Assembly: GCF_035994185.1 (NCBI RefSeq)
Contig: NZ_CP108538.1
Coordinates: forward strand, 6,053,501-6,117,500
Source of the DNA: Streptomyces sp. NBC_01217
Lineage (GTDB): Bacteria; Actinomycetota; Actinomycetes; Streptomycetales; Streptomycetaceae
Direction of reading: 5' to 3'
Length of the DNA stretch: 64,000 bases
Part shown: piece after piece, positions 43,579-53,636 of the stretch
Layout: each line of letters begins with the position of its first letter
Numbering within the stretch: position 1 is the stretch's first letter
Notes under the pieces: model-generated
The model's input: only the letters and a program-made list of their open reading frames with translations
What the model was told of the DNA's origin: nothing
Databases searched by the model: none
Made by a program: the position numbers and the translations under genes

Positions 43579-43788
43579 ATGAGCGAGTCGATACGCAACG
43601 GCGGGCCGGGTGACGGGCCGCCCGGCGAGCCGTCCGGGGGGCCGGACGCGCTGCCGGATCTGCTGGGGCTCGATCTGGAGGCGCTGCGGACACTGGACCA
43701 CCCGGTCCTCTCCGAGGTGGTCGCGGATCTGCGCGGCCGGGCCGAGCAGCCGCGGGAAATGCTGTGGGGATTCAACAGCGCCTTCTGA
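43579..43788 (+). CDS. fxsA: FxSxx-COOH precursor peptide (predicted cyclophane RiPP)
   Basis: This 69-residue peptide ends in WGFNSAF, so its last five residues FNSAF fit the F-x-S-x-x-COOH rule. The N-terminal two thirds are a leader: Gly/Pro-rich residues 1-25, then a helix-forming LPDLLGLDLEALRTLDHPVLSEV, likely recognised by the maturase. In known systems a radical SAM enzyme crosslinks Phe and Ser in the FxS motif. The gene is followed by a strong hairpin and then the FxsB gene. GGGGAGG precedes the ATG. Confidence 0.9.
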   Translation: MSESIRNGGPGDGPPGEPSGGPDALPDLLGLDLEALRTLDHPVLSEVVADLRGRAEQPREMLWGFNSAF

Positions 43789-43822
43789 GGCCGGACGCCT
43801 CGCCACCCCGCAGGACGGTGCC

Positions 43823-43868
43823 TCAACAGGGGCCCGGACCGCAGGATTTCGGTCCAGGGCCCTGTTGA
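43823..43868 (+). terminator. Hairpin between precursor and maturase genes
   Basis: A near-perfect 19-base stem (TCAACAGGG...GGACCG against CGGTCC...CCCTGTTGA) with an 8-base loop. It probably stops most transcripts, giving more peptide mRNA than maturase mRNA. Confidence 0.8.
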
Positions 43869-43978
43869 ACAGGACAACATGGACCGGTACGGGTTTGCCC
43901 GCACGGCAGGCCAGGGATACTCGCCTCGGGCCGGCAACGGGGGCCGTCCCGGCGGCTGTGCAGCACGGGGGTGCCGGA

Positions 43979-45229
43979 GTGTCTCGACGGACGACGCCGC
44001 ACACGCCCCGACGCCCGGACACCGGCACGACCGGTCGGCGCCCCGGCACCGGCTCCTTCGGCCAACGCCCCTTCCCCTTCGGGCAGTTCATCGTCAAGGT
44101 GCACGGCCGGTGCAATCTCGCCTGCCGCTACTGCTACCTCTACGAAGGCCCCGACCGGACCTGGCGCGACCGCCCGGCCGCCGCCGCACCCGCCGTCCTG
44201 GACCGCGCGGCCGACCGCATCGCCGAACACGCCGCGGCCCACGGACTGCGCGACACCGCCCTCGTCCTGCACGGCGGCGAACCCCTCCTCGCGGGCGCCG
44301 ACCGGCTGGCCGCCCTCGCCGGCCGGGTGCGCGCCCTGGTGCCCGCGGACTGCACCGTCCACGCCACCGTGCAGACCAACGCGACCCTCCTCACCGACGC
44401 CCGCATCGCCACCCTCGCCCGGCACGGGATACGCATCGGCATCAGCCTCGACGGCGGTCTGGCCACCCACAACACCCTTCGCACCGACCACGCCGGACGC
44501 CCCTCCTGGCCCGCCGCCTCGCGCGGCGCCCGGCTCCTCGCCGAGCGGCACCCCGAGGCGTACGCGGGCATCCTCACCGTCGTCGACCCGCGGACCGACC
44601 CGGTCGAGATGTACGAGTCGCTGCTCGCCCTGCGCCCGCCCGGCCTGGACCTGCTCCTGCCGCACGGCAACTGGACGAACCTCCCGCCCGGCCTGCCCGG
44701 CGCGGGGACCGCCCCCATGGGACCGGGAACGGGCCGCCCGACCCCGTACGGCGACTGGCTCACCGCCGTCTTCGACCGCTGGTGGCGGGCCGGCCGGCGC
44801 GAGACCCGGATCCGGCTCTTCGAGGAGTGCCTCGCCCTGCTGCTCGGCCTGCCCGCCGCCACCGAATCCCTCGGCCTCGACCCCGTCAATGCCATCGTGG
44901 TCGAGACCGACGGGTCGATCGAGCAGGTGGACTCCCTCAAGTCCGCCTACGACACCGCCGCCGCTACCGGCCTCGACATCTTCCGCCACAGCTTCGACGA
45001 CGCCCTGCGCCACCCCGGCGTCGCCGCCCGTCAGGCGGGCGCCGACGCGCTCGCCGCCGCGTGCCGCGCCTGCCCGCTGCTGACCGTCTGCGGCGGCGGC
45101 CACTACGCACACCGCTACCGCGCAGACAACGGCTTCACCAACCCGTCCGTCTACTGCGCCGATCTCGAACGGCTGGTACGCCACATCGCGGGCCGGCTGT
45201 CCGACGCAACCGCAGGAGCACACCGATGA
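43979..45229 (+). CDS. fxsB: Radical SAM/SPASM peptide maturase FxsB
   Basis: This 416-residue enzyme has the radical SAM cluster motif CNLACRYC (Cys45, Cys49, Cys52) after the conserved FPFGQFIVKVHGR. A GGEPLL motif binds SAM. The C-terminal SPASM region has CRACPLLTVCGGGHYAHRY and a last Cys in PSVYCADL. It should install a Phe-Ser crosslink in the peptide at 43579-43788. The GTG at 43979 leaves a short basic N-tail; the frame is open further up but crosses the hairpin. It overlaps the HExxH gene by 4 bases. Confidence 0.9.
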   Translation: MSRRTTPHTPRRPDTGTTGRRPGTGSFGQRPFPFGQFIVKVHGRCNLACRYCYLYEGPDRTWRDRPAAAAPAVLDRAADRIAEHAAAHGLRDTALVLHGGEPLLAGADRLAALAGRVRALVPADCTVHATVQTNATLLTDARIATLARHGIRIGISLDGGLATHNTLRTDHAGRPSWPAASRGARLLAERHPEAYAGILTVVDPRTDPVEMYESLLALRPPGLDLLLPHGNWTNLPPGLPGAGTAPMGPGTGRPTPYGDWLTAVFDRWWRAGRRETRIRLFEECLALLLGLPAATESLGLDPVNAIVVETDGSIEQVDSLKSAYDTAAATGLDIFRHSFDDALRHPGVAARQAGADALAAACRACPLLTVCGGGHYAHRYRADNGFTNPSVYCADLERLVRHIAGRLSDATAGAHR

Positions 45230-46617
45230 GCCCCCCACTGCCGGACCACATGCTGCGACAACTCGGCCGCACCGAGGGCGACGCCGACACCCTCGGCATC
45301 CTCGTACGCGACCAGGACACCCGTCGCCTCCTCCTTCTGCGCGCCCTGCTCGACGCAGCCGGTGCGGCCCCCGCGACCGTCGTCCCGCCCCGGGCGCTCG
45401 ACCGGCTGCGCCAGGACTGGGCGCTGCTGGAGACCGCCGAATGTGCCGACCGGGCCGCCGTGCGCACCGTCCTGCTCCACCCCCTCACGGGCCCCTGGGC
45501 CCAGCGCTGCCTGCGCGGCCTCTCCGGCACCGCCCCCGGCCCCGAACTCCCCGTCGACCTGGACCACTTGAGCGTTCTCGCCGCAGCCGCCGCGATCCGT
45601 GCGGGAGTCGCCGTCACGACCCGGCTCACCGCCCACGACGGACTCCTGTCGCTGCCCACCCTGGGAGCCCTGCGCACTGCCTCGGGCCCGGTCGGCATCT
45701 CCTTCGCCGAAGGGGAATTGACGGTGCGTGAGGCAGGCGGCCGGCCACCCCTCACCGTGCGTGCGCAGCAGGACGGAACGGCCTGCTCGGCCGACCCGCG
45801 CTGGCTGCCCGTGCTCGCCCTGTCCGCCGTACTGCCCGGCACCGGACCCATCCCCCTGGACGACGTCGACCCCTACCGCACGGAAGGCCCCGGGATCCGG
45901 CGCCAGGGACTGAGCGCCGCCACCCACATCGACGACCACGAACGCAAGGCCTGGGCCGATTCCTGGTCCGGCATCGAGCCCCTGCTCCGGATCGGCGGCG
46001 AGCACCGCCTCACCGAAGCGGCCGTCCTGCTGCGCTGCCTGGTACCGCTCGGCCCGCCCCCGGGCTCCGGGCCCATCGGCGAGGGCGCCGCACACTGCAG
46101 CGGCACCAGGCGCGAGGCCTTCGGCGCCGTCCTCAGCAGCAAACCGCCCACCTCCGCCTACTTCGCCTCGACCCTCGTCCACGAACTCCAGCACACCAAA
46201 CTGGCCGCGCTCAGCACCCTCGTACGCCTGCACCACCACGACGCGACACCGCGTCACTTCGCCCCCTGGCGCACCGACCCCAGGCCCTTCGACGGCCTCC
46301 TCCAGGGCGCCTACGCGCACATCGCGCTGGCCGACTACTGGCAGCGGTTCGCCCTCGGCGCGCGACGCGTCACCCACCGCGACCTCGCCTGGGCCGAGCA
46401 CGCCCGCTGCCGCGAACAGGTCGGGGCCGTCCTGCCCGTGCTCGCCGGATCGGCGGCACTGACCCGCGAAGGCCGGGTGCTGGTCGACGAGATGATCACG
46501 CTCTACCACCGTCTGGACGATTGTCCGCCCCCCACGGGTCATCTCGCGCGCGCGGAGGCGTACGTGGCCACCGCCAAGGTGATATGGCAGCAGAGGAACG
46601 GCTCGCGAAGGCAGTGA
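45226..46617 (+). CDS. HExxH-motif protein, predicted peptide beta-hydroxylase of the FxS system
   Basis: This 463-residue protein has LVHELQHTKL, the HExxH motif at residues 319-323, in a mostly helical C-terminal domain; a Gly/Ala-rich N-terminal half comes first. NCBI-type naming for this family is aKG-HExxH-type peptide beta-hydroxylase (formerly mod_HExxH), which uses iron and 2-oxoglutarate rather than acting as a protease. ATGA overlap with fxsB and an AGGAG site show coupled translation. It is expected to modify the FxsB product; the residue is unknown. Confidence 0.87.
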   Translation: MSPPLPDHMLRQLGRTEGDADTLGILVRDQDTRRLLLLRALLDAAGAAPATVVPPRALDRLRQDWALLETAECADRAAVRTVLLHPLTGPWAQRCLRGLSGTAPGPELPVDLDHLSVLAAAAAIRAGVAVTTRLTAHDGLLSLPTLGALRTASGPVGISFAEGELTVREAGGRPPLTVRAQQDGTACSADPRWLPVLALSAVLPGTGPIPLDDVDPYRTEGPGIRRQGLSAATHIDDHERKAWADSWSGIEPLLRIGGEHRLTEAAVLLRCLVPLGPPPGSGPIGEGAAHCSGTRREAFGAVLSSKPPTSAYFASTLVHELQHTKLAALSTLVRLHHHDATPRHFAPWRTDPRPFDGLLQGAYAHIALADYWQRFALGARRVTHRDLAWAEHARCREQVGAVLPVLAGSAALTREGRVLVDEMITLYHRLDDCPPPTGHLARAEAYVATAKVIWQQRNGSRRQ

Positions 46618-46698
46618 GCCACCCCGTCGAACCGATCGGAGCCGACCATGCTCCGGTGTATGTTGACAAAGCCCGTATCGAGGCAGGGAGATGGTTGA

Positions 46699-49692
46699 AT
46701 GCCCGGAACGCGTAGGCAAGTTGGAGCAACCGGGGTGCAGACCGTCACCATCAGTTTCGCCGGTTTCAACCGCGCCTGGGCGGCGTGGATCGCGGACCGC
46801 CTGGAGCGCCGCGGAGTGACGGTCGTCGTGCAGCGCTGGGACCCCCCGGTGGAGGTGCCGCTGGAGGAGTCGCTGCGGGATCTGACCCTGTCGCGCGGCC
46901 GCGTCCTGGTGATCCTCAGCGACTGGTACTTCCAGCTCGGCCCCCGCAGCCACGACGAGTGGAACAGGGCCCTGCGCGAGGTCGTCGCCGCCGACCCCGA
47001 CCGCTTCGCCGCCGTCAGCGTCACCACCTCCGCGCTGCCCGGCGCCACCTCGGTCTTCGGCGCCGCCGACCTCACCAACGTCGGCGCCGACGAGGCCGAG
47101 CGGCGGCTGCTCGTACGCCTGGGCCTGCCCACCGAACCGCTGTCCGAGCCCGTGGCGGCCGGACAGGGACCCCGGTATCCGGCCGACACCCCCGAGGTGT
47201 GGGGCGGGGTGCCGCGCCGCAACACCCGCTTCACCGGCCGCGAGGAGCTGCTCAGCAAGGCCTACCGGTCCCTCCAGGACGCCGGACCCGGCGCCGGGGT
47301 CGTCACCCTGCACGGCATGTCCGGCGTCGGCAAGACCCAGCTGGCCGCCGAATACGTCTACCGCTTCGGCTCCGAGTACGACGTCGTGTGGTGGGTGCCC
47401 GCCGACCGGCGCGCCCTCTACCGCCAGAAACTCGCCGAACTCGCCCCCGAACTGGGCCTGTCCACCGGCGCCGAGTACGGCGAACGGCTGCGCGCGGTAC
47501 GCGACGCTCTGCGCCGCGGCGAACCCCACTCCCACTGGCTCCTCGTCCTCGACGGCGCCGACGAGCCCGAGCACATCTGGGACCTGGTGCCGACCGGCCC
47601 CGGACACGTCCTGATCACCTCCCGCAACCCCGAGTGGAGCGAGCACAACAGCAACCTCGTCGAGGTCCCCGTCTACGCCCGCGACGAGTCCGTCGCCTTC
47701 ATCCGCCGCAGGGCCCCGCGCCTGACCCCGGCCGAGGCCGACCAGCTCGCCGACGCCCTCGAAGACCTCCCGCTGCTCCTCGACCAGACCGCCGGCTGGC
47801 TCAACGACTCCGACATGTCGGTCGAGGAGTACATCGAACTCCTGGAGGACGGCATCGACCAGGACGTCGTCAAGGTCTCCGCCGACTTCCCGCTCGCCTT
47901 CCAGACCGCCTGGTCGATACTGCTGAACAAGCTCAAGGACACCGTCCCCGAGTCCGTCGACCTGCTGCGCCTGTGCAGCTTCTTCGCGCCCGGCTCGATC
48001 CCCGTACGGCTGCTGAGGGAAATGCCCCCCGGCGAACTGCCGGAGCAGCTCTCCGGCCTGATGAACGACCCGCTGCTGTGGAACAGGGCGATCGGCCAGC
48101 TCCGCCAGTACTCCGTGGTCCGGCTGGAGTCCCACGAGTCGGTCGTCGACGAGGCCTCGTCCGGCGAATCGCTCTACATGCACCGCATGGTCCACCAGAT
48201 CATCGGCAAGGACATGCCGGAACGGGACCGCCGGGAGTTCATCGAGGTGGTCCGCCGGGCCCTCGCGGCCGCCGACCCCGGCCGCCCCACCGACACCCGG
48301 CTGTGGCCCGCCTACGCCGAGATCACCCCGCACCTGAAATGGGCCGACGTGCTCAGGAGCACCGACCCGGCGGTGCAGACCCTGGTGCTCAACTGCCTGC
48401 GCTACATGTACCTCTCGGGGGAGTACCGGGCCGGCATCAAGCTGGGCGCACGTGCCATGGACGCCTGGCGGGAACTCCTCGGCGAGGACTACCCCAGGGT
48501 CTGGGACCTCAGATACCACTACGCCAACCTGCTGCGGGCCGTCGGCGACTACGCCGGTACGGAGGCCATCGAGCGGGCCGCCGTCGACCATCTGCGCGCC
48601 GAACGCGGCCCGCAGGACCTGGAACACCTGCGCGCCGCCAGCGGCCTCGCCGCCGACCTGCGGGGCCTCGGCCGGTACGACGAGGCGCTGAACATCTCCG
48701 GCTGGATCCTCGACGCCTACCGCGAACTGCTGGGCGACCAGGACTCACGCACGCTCAACGCGCAGAACAACCTGGGCACTTCGATGCGCCTGCTCGGCCG
48801 GTACGAGGAGGCGCTCGAACTCAACCGGCGCACCCTGGAGGCCAGGCGACGGCTGCTGCGCCCGCGCCACAGCTGGACGCTCTACTCCGAGATCAACTAC
48901 GCCACCGACCTGCGCCTGCTCGGCCGGTACGGCGACGCCCTCTCGCTGCAGAACCAGAGTGCCCGGGTGCACCGGCTGGTGATGGGCTCCGACAACCCGC
49001 AGACCCTGCGCGCCGAGCACAACCTCGCGCTCTGCCAGTACCGCTCGGGGGAGCGCGCCAGGGCCGCGACCCTGTTCACCCGGGTGCTCGAACGGTCCGA
49101 GCGGGTGCTCGGCGAGAACGATCCGCTGACGATGATGTTCGCGGCCAGCCAGAGCTTCTTCGCCCGCGAGCACGCCGACATCGACCAGGCCAGGGACATA
49201 AGCGAAAAGGTCATCGCCGGCTATGTGGACATGCTCGGCGAGGGACACCCGTATGTGGCCGGGACCCGGGCCAACCACGCCCTGATCCTCCGTAACGTGG
49301 GCGAGCGGGAGCACGCGCACACGCTCCTGGAGGAGTCGCTCGCCGACATGACGCGGGCGGTGGGGGAGAACCACCCCTGGACGCTGGGCTGTGCGATCAA
49401 CGCCTCGGCGCTGCGCAACCTGGTGGGCGACCCGGAATCCGCCGCCGCGCTGACGGACTCGGTCATCACCAGGGCGATCGAGGTCCTCGGCCGCACCCAT
49501 CCGCTGACCCTCTCCGCCCGCATCGCGCACGCCGCGGACCTGCGTGGCGTCCGGGACCGGCAGCGGGCGGAGAAGATCGAGGCGGAGGCGCTGGGCGATC
49601 TGGAGGCGACCCTGGGCGCCCAGCACGTCCACACGGTCTCGGCGCGCTCCCGCAACCGTCCGTACTGGGACTTCGAACCGCAGATGATCTGA
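46699..49692 (+). CDS. fxsT: FxsT: TIR-like, NB-ARC NTPase and TPR protein of the FxSxx-COOH system
   Basis: This 997-residue STAND-type protein has an N-terminal TIR-like domain (residues 13-140, TVTISFAGFNRAWAAWIADRL), the FxsT signature RNTRFTGREELL, an NB-ARC NTPase with P-loop GMSGVGKTQLA (about 206-216), Walker B LLVLDGAD and TSRNPEW, a winged-helix-like part, and about ten TPRs from residue 580 (SGLAADLRGLGRYDEAL and similar). Such layouts sense a ligand through TPRs and oligomerise. GGGAG lies 8 bases before the ATG. No separate fxsC is present in the window. Confidence 0.92.
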   Translation: MPGTRRQVGATGVQTVTISFAGFNRAWAAWIADRLERRGVTVVVQRWDPPVEVPLEESLRDLTLSRGRVLVILSDWYFQLGPRSHDEWNRALREVVAADPDRFAAVSVTTSALPGATSVFGAADLTNVGADEAERRLLVRLGLPTEPLSEPVAAGQGPRYPADTPEVWGGVPRRNTRFTGREELLSKAYRSLQDAGPGAGVVTLHGMSGVGKTQLAAEYVYRFGSEYDVVWWVPADRRALYRQKLAELAPELGLSTGAEYGERLRAVRDALRRGEPHSHWLLVLDGADEPEHIWDLVPTGPGHVLITSRNPEWSEHNSNLVEVPVYARDESVAFIRRRAPRLTPAEADQLADALEDLPLLLDQTAGWLNDSDMSVEEYIELLEDGIDQDVVKVSADFPLAFQTAWSILLNKLKDTVPESVDLLRLCSFFAPGSIPVRLLREMPPGELPEQLSGLMNDPLLWNRAIGQLRQYSVVRLESHESVVDEASSGESLYMHRMVHQIIGKDMPERDRREFIEVVRRALAAADPGRPTDTRLWPAYAEITPHLKWADVLRSTDPAVQTLVLNCLRYMYLSGEYRAGIKLGARAMDAWRELLGEDYPRVWDLRYHYANLLRAVGDYAGTEAIERAAVDHLRAERGPQDLEHLRAASGLAADLRGLGRYDEALNISGWILDAYRELLGDQDSRTLNAQNNLGTSMRLLGRYEEALELNRRTLEARRRLLRPRHSWTLYSEINYATDLRLLGRYGDALSLQNQSARVHRLVMGSDNPQTLRAEHNLALCQYRSGERARAATLFTRVLERSERVLGENDPLTMMFAASQSFFAREHADIDQARDISEKVIAGYVDMLGEGHPYVAGTRANHALILRNVGEREHAHTLLEESLADMTRAVGENHPWTLGCAINASALRNLVGDPESAAALTDSVITRAIEVLGRTHPLTLSARIAHAADLRGVRDRQRAEKIEAEALGDLEATLGAQHVHTVSARSRNRPYWDFEPQMI

Positions 49693-49721
49693 CCGGGCGA
49701 TCCGAAGCAGGCTGCGGCAGA

Positions 49722-49776
49722 CAGGCCGAAGGGCCCGGCCCCGCGATCGACTCGCGGGGCCGGGCCCTTCGGCCTG
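49722..49776. terminator. Perfect 25-bp bidirectional terminator
   Basis: Arms 49722-49746 and 49752-49776 are exact complements around TCGAC. It lies between fxsT and kgd, which converge. Confidence 0.95.
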
Positions 49777-49790
49777 CGTACAGCGACCGG

Positions 49791-52700
49791 TCAGGCCTCG
49801 AAGACCTCGGTGACCAGCTGTGCCTGCTCGGCCTGGTGGCGCTTGGCCGAGCCGACCGCCGGGGACGAGCCGTGCGCCCGCGAGATGCGGCGCAGACGCT
49901 CACCGTGCGGGACGTCGGCGCCGACGGCCAGGTCCAGGTGGTCGATCAGGTTCAGGGCGATGAACGGCCAGGCACCCTGGTTGGCCGGCTCCTCCTGGGC
50001 CCACAGGTACTTCTCGGCGTTCGGGTACTTGGCGATCTCGGCCTGGAGCTCGGCACCCGGCAGGGGGTAGAGGCGCTCCAGACGGATAATCGCCGTACTG
50101 GCGGCTGCAGCGTCCGTGACGCCGCGCCTCTCGCGCTCGGCCTCCAGGTCGTAGTAGACCTTGCCGGCGCAGAAGACGACCTTGCGGACCGCGTTCGGGT
50201 CGACCGAGTCGTCGCCGATCACCGGGCGGAAGCCGCCGGTGGTGAACTCCTCCGCCTTCGACGCGGCCGCCTTGAGGCGGAGCATCGACTTCGGGGTGAA
50301 GACGACGAGCGGCTTGTGGTGCGGGTTGTGCACCTGCCACCGCAGAAGGTGGAAGTAGTTCGACGGGAGCGTCGGCATGGCGACCGTCATGTTGTTCTGC
50401 GCGCACATCTGGAGGAAGCGCTCCGGGCGGGCGGACGAGTGGTCCGGGCCCTGGCCCTCGTAGCCGTGCGGCAGCAGCAGCGTGACGCCGGAGGTCTGGC
50501 CCCACTTCTGCTCGGCCGAGGAGATGAACTCGTCGACGACGGTCTGCGCGCCGTTGACGAAGTCACCGAACTGGGCCTCCCAGATCACCAGCGACTCCGG
50601 GCGGGCCAGCGAGTAGCCGTACTCGAAGCCCATCGCCGCGTACTCGCTCAGGAGCGAGTCGTAGACGTTGTAACGGGCCTGGTCGTCGGAGAGGTAGAGC
50701 AGCGGGGTGTAGTCCTCGCCGGTCACCTGGTCGACGAGGACCGCGTGCCGCTGGCCGAAGGTGCCGCGGCGGGTGTCCTGGCCGGCGAGCCGGACCGGGG
50801 TGCCCTCCATCAGCAGCGAACCGATGGCCAGGGTCTCGCCCATGCCCCAGTCGATCGTGCCGTTCTCCACCGAGGACGCGCGGCGCTGCATCTGCGGCAT
50901 CAGACGGGGGTGGACGGTGATCCGGTCGGGGATGTTGACCTGGGACTCCGCGATGACCTTCACGACCTCCTGGGAGACCGCGGTGGTCACGGCGACCGGG
51001 AACTCGGGCTGGACCTCGGGGGTGTGCGCGGGAGCCGGCAGCGAGGTTGCCTCGCGGACCTCCGCGAAGACCTTCTCCAGCTGGCCCTGGAAGTCCTGGA
51101 GGGCCTGCTCGGCCTCTTCCAGGGTGATGTCGCCGCGACCGATGAGGGACTCGGTGTAGAGCTTGCGCACCGAGCGCTTCTTGTCGATCAGGGTGTACAT
51201 CTGCGGGTTGGTGAACTCCGGGTTGTCGCCCTCGTTGTGACCGCGGCGACGGTAGCAGATGAGGTCGATCACGACGTCCTTGTTGAACGCCTGCCGGAAC
51301 TCGAAGGCCAGGCGCGCGACGCGGACGACGGCCTCGGGGTCGTCACCGTTGACGTGGATGATCGGCGCCTCGATCATGCGCGCCACGTCGGTGGCGTACA
51401 TCGAGGAGCGCGAGGACTCCGGGGCGGCGGTGAAGCCGACCTGGTTGTTGATCACCACGTGCACGGTGCCGCCGGTGCGGTAGCCGCGCAGCTGCGACAT
51501 GTTGAGCGTCTCGGCGACGACGCCCTGGCCCGCGAAGGCCGCGTCGCCGTGGAGCGCGACGGGCAGGACCGTGAAGTCCGTGCCGCCCTTGTTGATGATG
51601 TCCTGCTTGGCGCGGGCGATGCCCTCCAGGACCGGGTCGACCGCCTCCAGGTGCGAGGGGTTGGCGGCCAGCGAGACCTTGATCTGCTCGCCGTCCAGAC
51701 CGGTGAAGGTGCCCTCGGCGCCCAGGTGGTACTTCACGTCGCCGGAGCCGTGCATCGACCGGGGGTCGAGGTTGCCCTCGAACTCGCGGAAGATCTGCGC
51801 GTACGACTTGCCGACGATGTTGGCCAGGACGTTCAGCCGGCCGCGGTGGGCCATGCCGATGACGACCTCGTCGAGGCGGGCCTCGGCGGCGGAGTCGATG
51901 ACCGCGTCGAGCAGCGGGATGACGGACTCGCCGCCCTCCAGCGAGAACCGCTTCTGGCCGACGTACTTGGTCTGCAGGAACGTCTCGAACGCCTCGGCGG
52001 CGTTCAGCCGGCGCAGGATGCGCAGCTGCTCCTCGCGCTCGGGCTGCTGGGTGCGCGTGCGCTCCACCCGGTCCTGGATCCACTTGCGCTGCTTCGGGTC
52101 CTGGATGTGCATGAACTCGATGCCGGTGGTGCGGCAGTACGACTCACGCAGCACACCGAGGATGTCGCGGAGCTTCATCATCGACTTGCCGGCGAAACCG
52201 CCGACCGCGAAGTCCCGCTCCAGGTCCCACAGGGTGAGGCCGTGTTCGGTGATGTCCAGGTCGGGGTGCTTGCGCTGGCGGTACTCCAGCGGGTCGGTGT
52301 CGGCCATGACGTGGCCGCGGACCCGGTAGGAGTGGATCAGCTCGAAGACCCGCGCGGCCTTGGTCACGTCGTTGTCGTGCGAGGCGTCGATGTCCGTGAG
52401 CCAGCGGACCGGCTCGTACGGGATGCGCAGCGACTTGAAGATCTCGTCGTAGAACTCGTTCTCGCCGAGCAGGAGCTGGGAGACGATCCGCAGGAACTCG
52501 CCGGAGGCGGCGCCCTGGATGACCCGGTGGTCGTACGTCGAGGTCAGCGTCATGACCTTGGAGATGCCCAGCTTGTTCAGGGTGTCCTGGGAGGTGCCCT
52601 GGAACTCGGCGGGGTAGTCCATCGCGCCGACGCCCATGATGAGGCCCTGTCCGGGCATCAGGCGGGGCACCGAGTGCACGGTGCCGATGCCGCCGGGGTT

Positions 52701-53636
52701 GGTCAGCGAGGCGGTGACCCCGGTGAAGTCGTCCATGCCGAGCTTGCCGTTGCGGGCGCGGCGGACGATGTCCTCGTAGGCCTGCCAGAACTCGAAGAAG
52801 TTGAGCGTCTCGGCCTTCTTGATGGCCGCGACGACCAGCTGGCGGTCGCCGTTCGGCTTCACCAGGTCGATGGCCAGACCGAGGTTGACGTGCTCCGGCT
52901 TGACCAGGGTCGGCTTGCCGTCCTTCACCGCGAAGGAGTGGTTCATCGTCGGCATGGCCTTGAGGGCCTGCACCATCGCGTACCCGATGAGGTGCGTGAA
53001 GGAGATCTTCCCGCCCCGGGCGCGCTTGAGGTGGTTGTTGATGACGATGCGGTTGTCGAAGAGCAGCTTCACCGGAACGGCGCGGACGGACGTGGCCGTC
53101 GGCAGCTCCAGCGAGGCGTTCATGTTCTTCGCGACGGCGGCCGAGGGGCCGCGCAGCGTCACGTACTCCGGGCCGGCCGGGGCCTCGGTGGCCTCGGCGG
53201 CCGCGGGCCTGGCCGGGGCGGGTGCGGCGGCCTTCGCGGCCGGGGCCTCAGCGGCCTTCGCCGGGGCCGCCGGAGCAGCGGCGGCGGGCGCGGCCTGCGC
53301 GGGCGCCGGGGCCACAGGGGCCTGCGCGGCCGGAGCCGGGACCTGTGCCGGAGCGGCCTGGGGCGTGGTGGCCGGTGCGACGGCCGGAGCCGCGGTCACC
53401 GCAGCCCCCGCGGCTGCGGCGCCGGGAACGGGCTTGTCCGCCGTGCCGGACGTACCCGGCTTGTAGTCGGCGAAGAAGTCCCACCAGGCACGATCGACCG
53501 AATTGGGATCCTGGAGGTACTGCTGGTAGATCTCGTCGACGAGCCACTCATTGGGGCCGAAAGCGGCAGCCGGGTTCGAACCCGGGCTGGCTTGGTCGGT
53601 CGAGATGCTCGAGTTACTGGGGGACTGAGACGACAC
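49791..53636 (-). CDS. kgd: Multifunctional 2-oxoglutarate decarboxylase/dehydrogenase E1-E2 fusion
   Basis: This 1281-residue actinobacterial protein joins an N-terminal E1 segment ([19 protein letters not shown]), an Ala/Pro linker (about 60-160), an E2-type acyltransferase domain ([27 protein letters not shown] with catalytic His) and a TPP-dependent E1 ([42 protein letters not shown]). It converts 2-oxoglutarate to succinyl-CoA or succinate semialdehyde in the TCA cycle. The GTG at 53636 ([12 protein letters not shown]) is chosen as the conserved start. Monocistronic. Confidence 0.96.
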   Translation of the reverse strand: MSSQSPSNSSISTDQASPGSNPAAAFGPNEWLVDEIYQQYLQDPNSVDRAWWDFFADYKPGTSGTADKPVPGAAAAGAAVTAAPAVAPATTPQAAPAQVPAPAAQAPVAPAPAQAAPAAAAPAAPAKAAEAPAAKAAAPAPARPAAAEATEAPAGPEYVTLRGPSAAVAKNMNASLELPTATSVRAVPVKLLFDNRIVINNHLKRARGGKISFTHLIGYAMVQALKAMPTMNHSFAVKDGKPTLVKPEHVNLGLAIDLVKPNGDRQLVVAAIKKAETLNFFEFWQAYEDIVRRARNGKLGMDDFTGVTASLTNPGGIGTVHSVPRLMPGQGLIMGVGAMDYPAEFQGTSQDTLNKLGISKVMTLTSTYDHRVIQGAASGEFLRIVSQLLLGENEFYDEIFKSLRIPYEPVRWLTDIDASHDNDVTKAARVFELIHSYRVRGHVMADTDPLEYRQRKHPDLDITEHGLTLWDLERDFAVGGFAGKSMMKLRDILGVLRESYCRTTGIEFMHIQDPKQRKWIQDRVERTRTQQPEREEQLRILRRLNAAEAFETFLQTKYVGQKRFSLEGGESVIPLLDAVIDSAAEARLDEVVIGMAHRGRLNVLANIVGKSYAQIFREFEGNLDPRSMHGSGDVKYHLGAEGTFTGLDGEQIKVSLAANPSHLEAVDPVLEGIARAKQDIINKGGTDFTVLPVALHGDAAFAGQGVVAETLNMSQLRGYRTGGTVHVVINNQVGFTAAPESSRSSMYATDVARMIEAPIIHVNGDDPEAVVRVARLAFEFRQAFNKDVVIDLICYRRRGHNEGDNPEFTNPQMYTLIDKKRSVRKLYTESLIGRGDITLEEAEQALQDFQGQLEKVFAEVREATSLPAPAHTPEVQPEFPVAVTTAVSQEVVKVIAESQVNIPDRITVHPRLMPQMQRRASSVENGTIDWGMGETLAIGSLLMEGTPVRLAGQDTRRGTFGQRHAVLVDQVTGEDYTPLLYLSDDQARYNVYDSLLSEYAAMGFEYGYSLARPESLVIWEAQFGDFVNGAQTVVDEFISSAEQKWGQTSGVTLLLPHGYEGQGPDHSSARPERFLQMCAQNNMTVAMPTLPSNYFHLLRWQVHNPHHKPLVVFTPKSMLRLKAAASKAEEFTTGGFRPVIGDDSVDPNAVRKVVFCAGKVYYDLEAERERRGVTDAAAASTAIIRLERLYPLPGAELQAEIAKYPNAEKYLWAQEEPANQGAWPFIALNLIDHLDLAVGADVPHGERLRRISRAHGSSPAVGSAKRHQAEQAQLVTEVFEA

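Noticed and set aside
53570..53592. GGGTTCGAACCCGGG palindrome, like a tRNA T-arm, in the kgd 5' region
   Set aside because: It lies in the coding N-terminus of kgd and no cloverleaf can be built.
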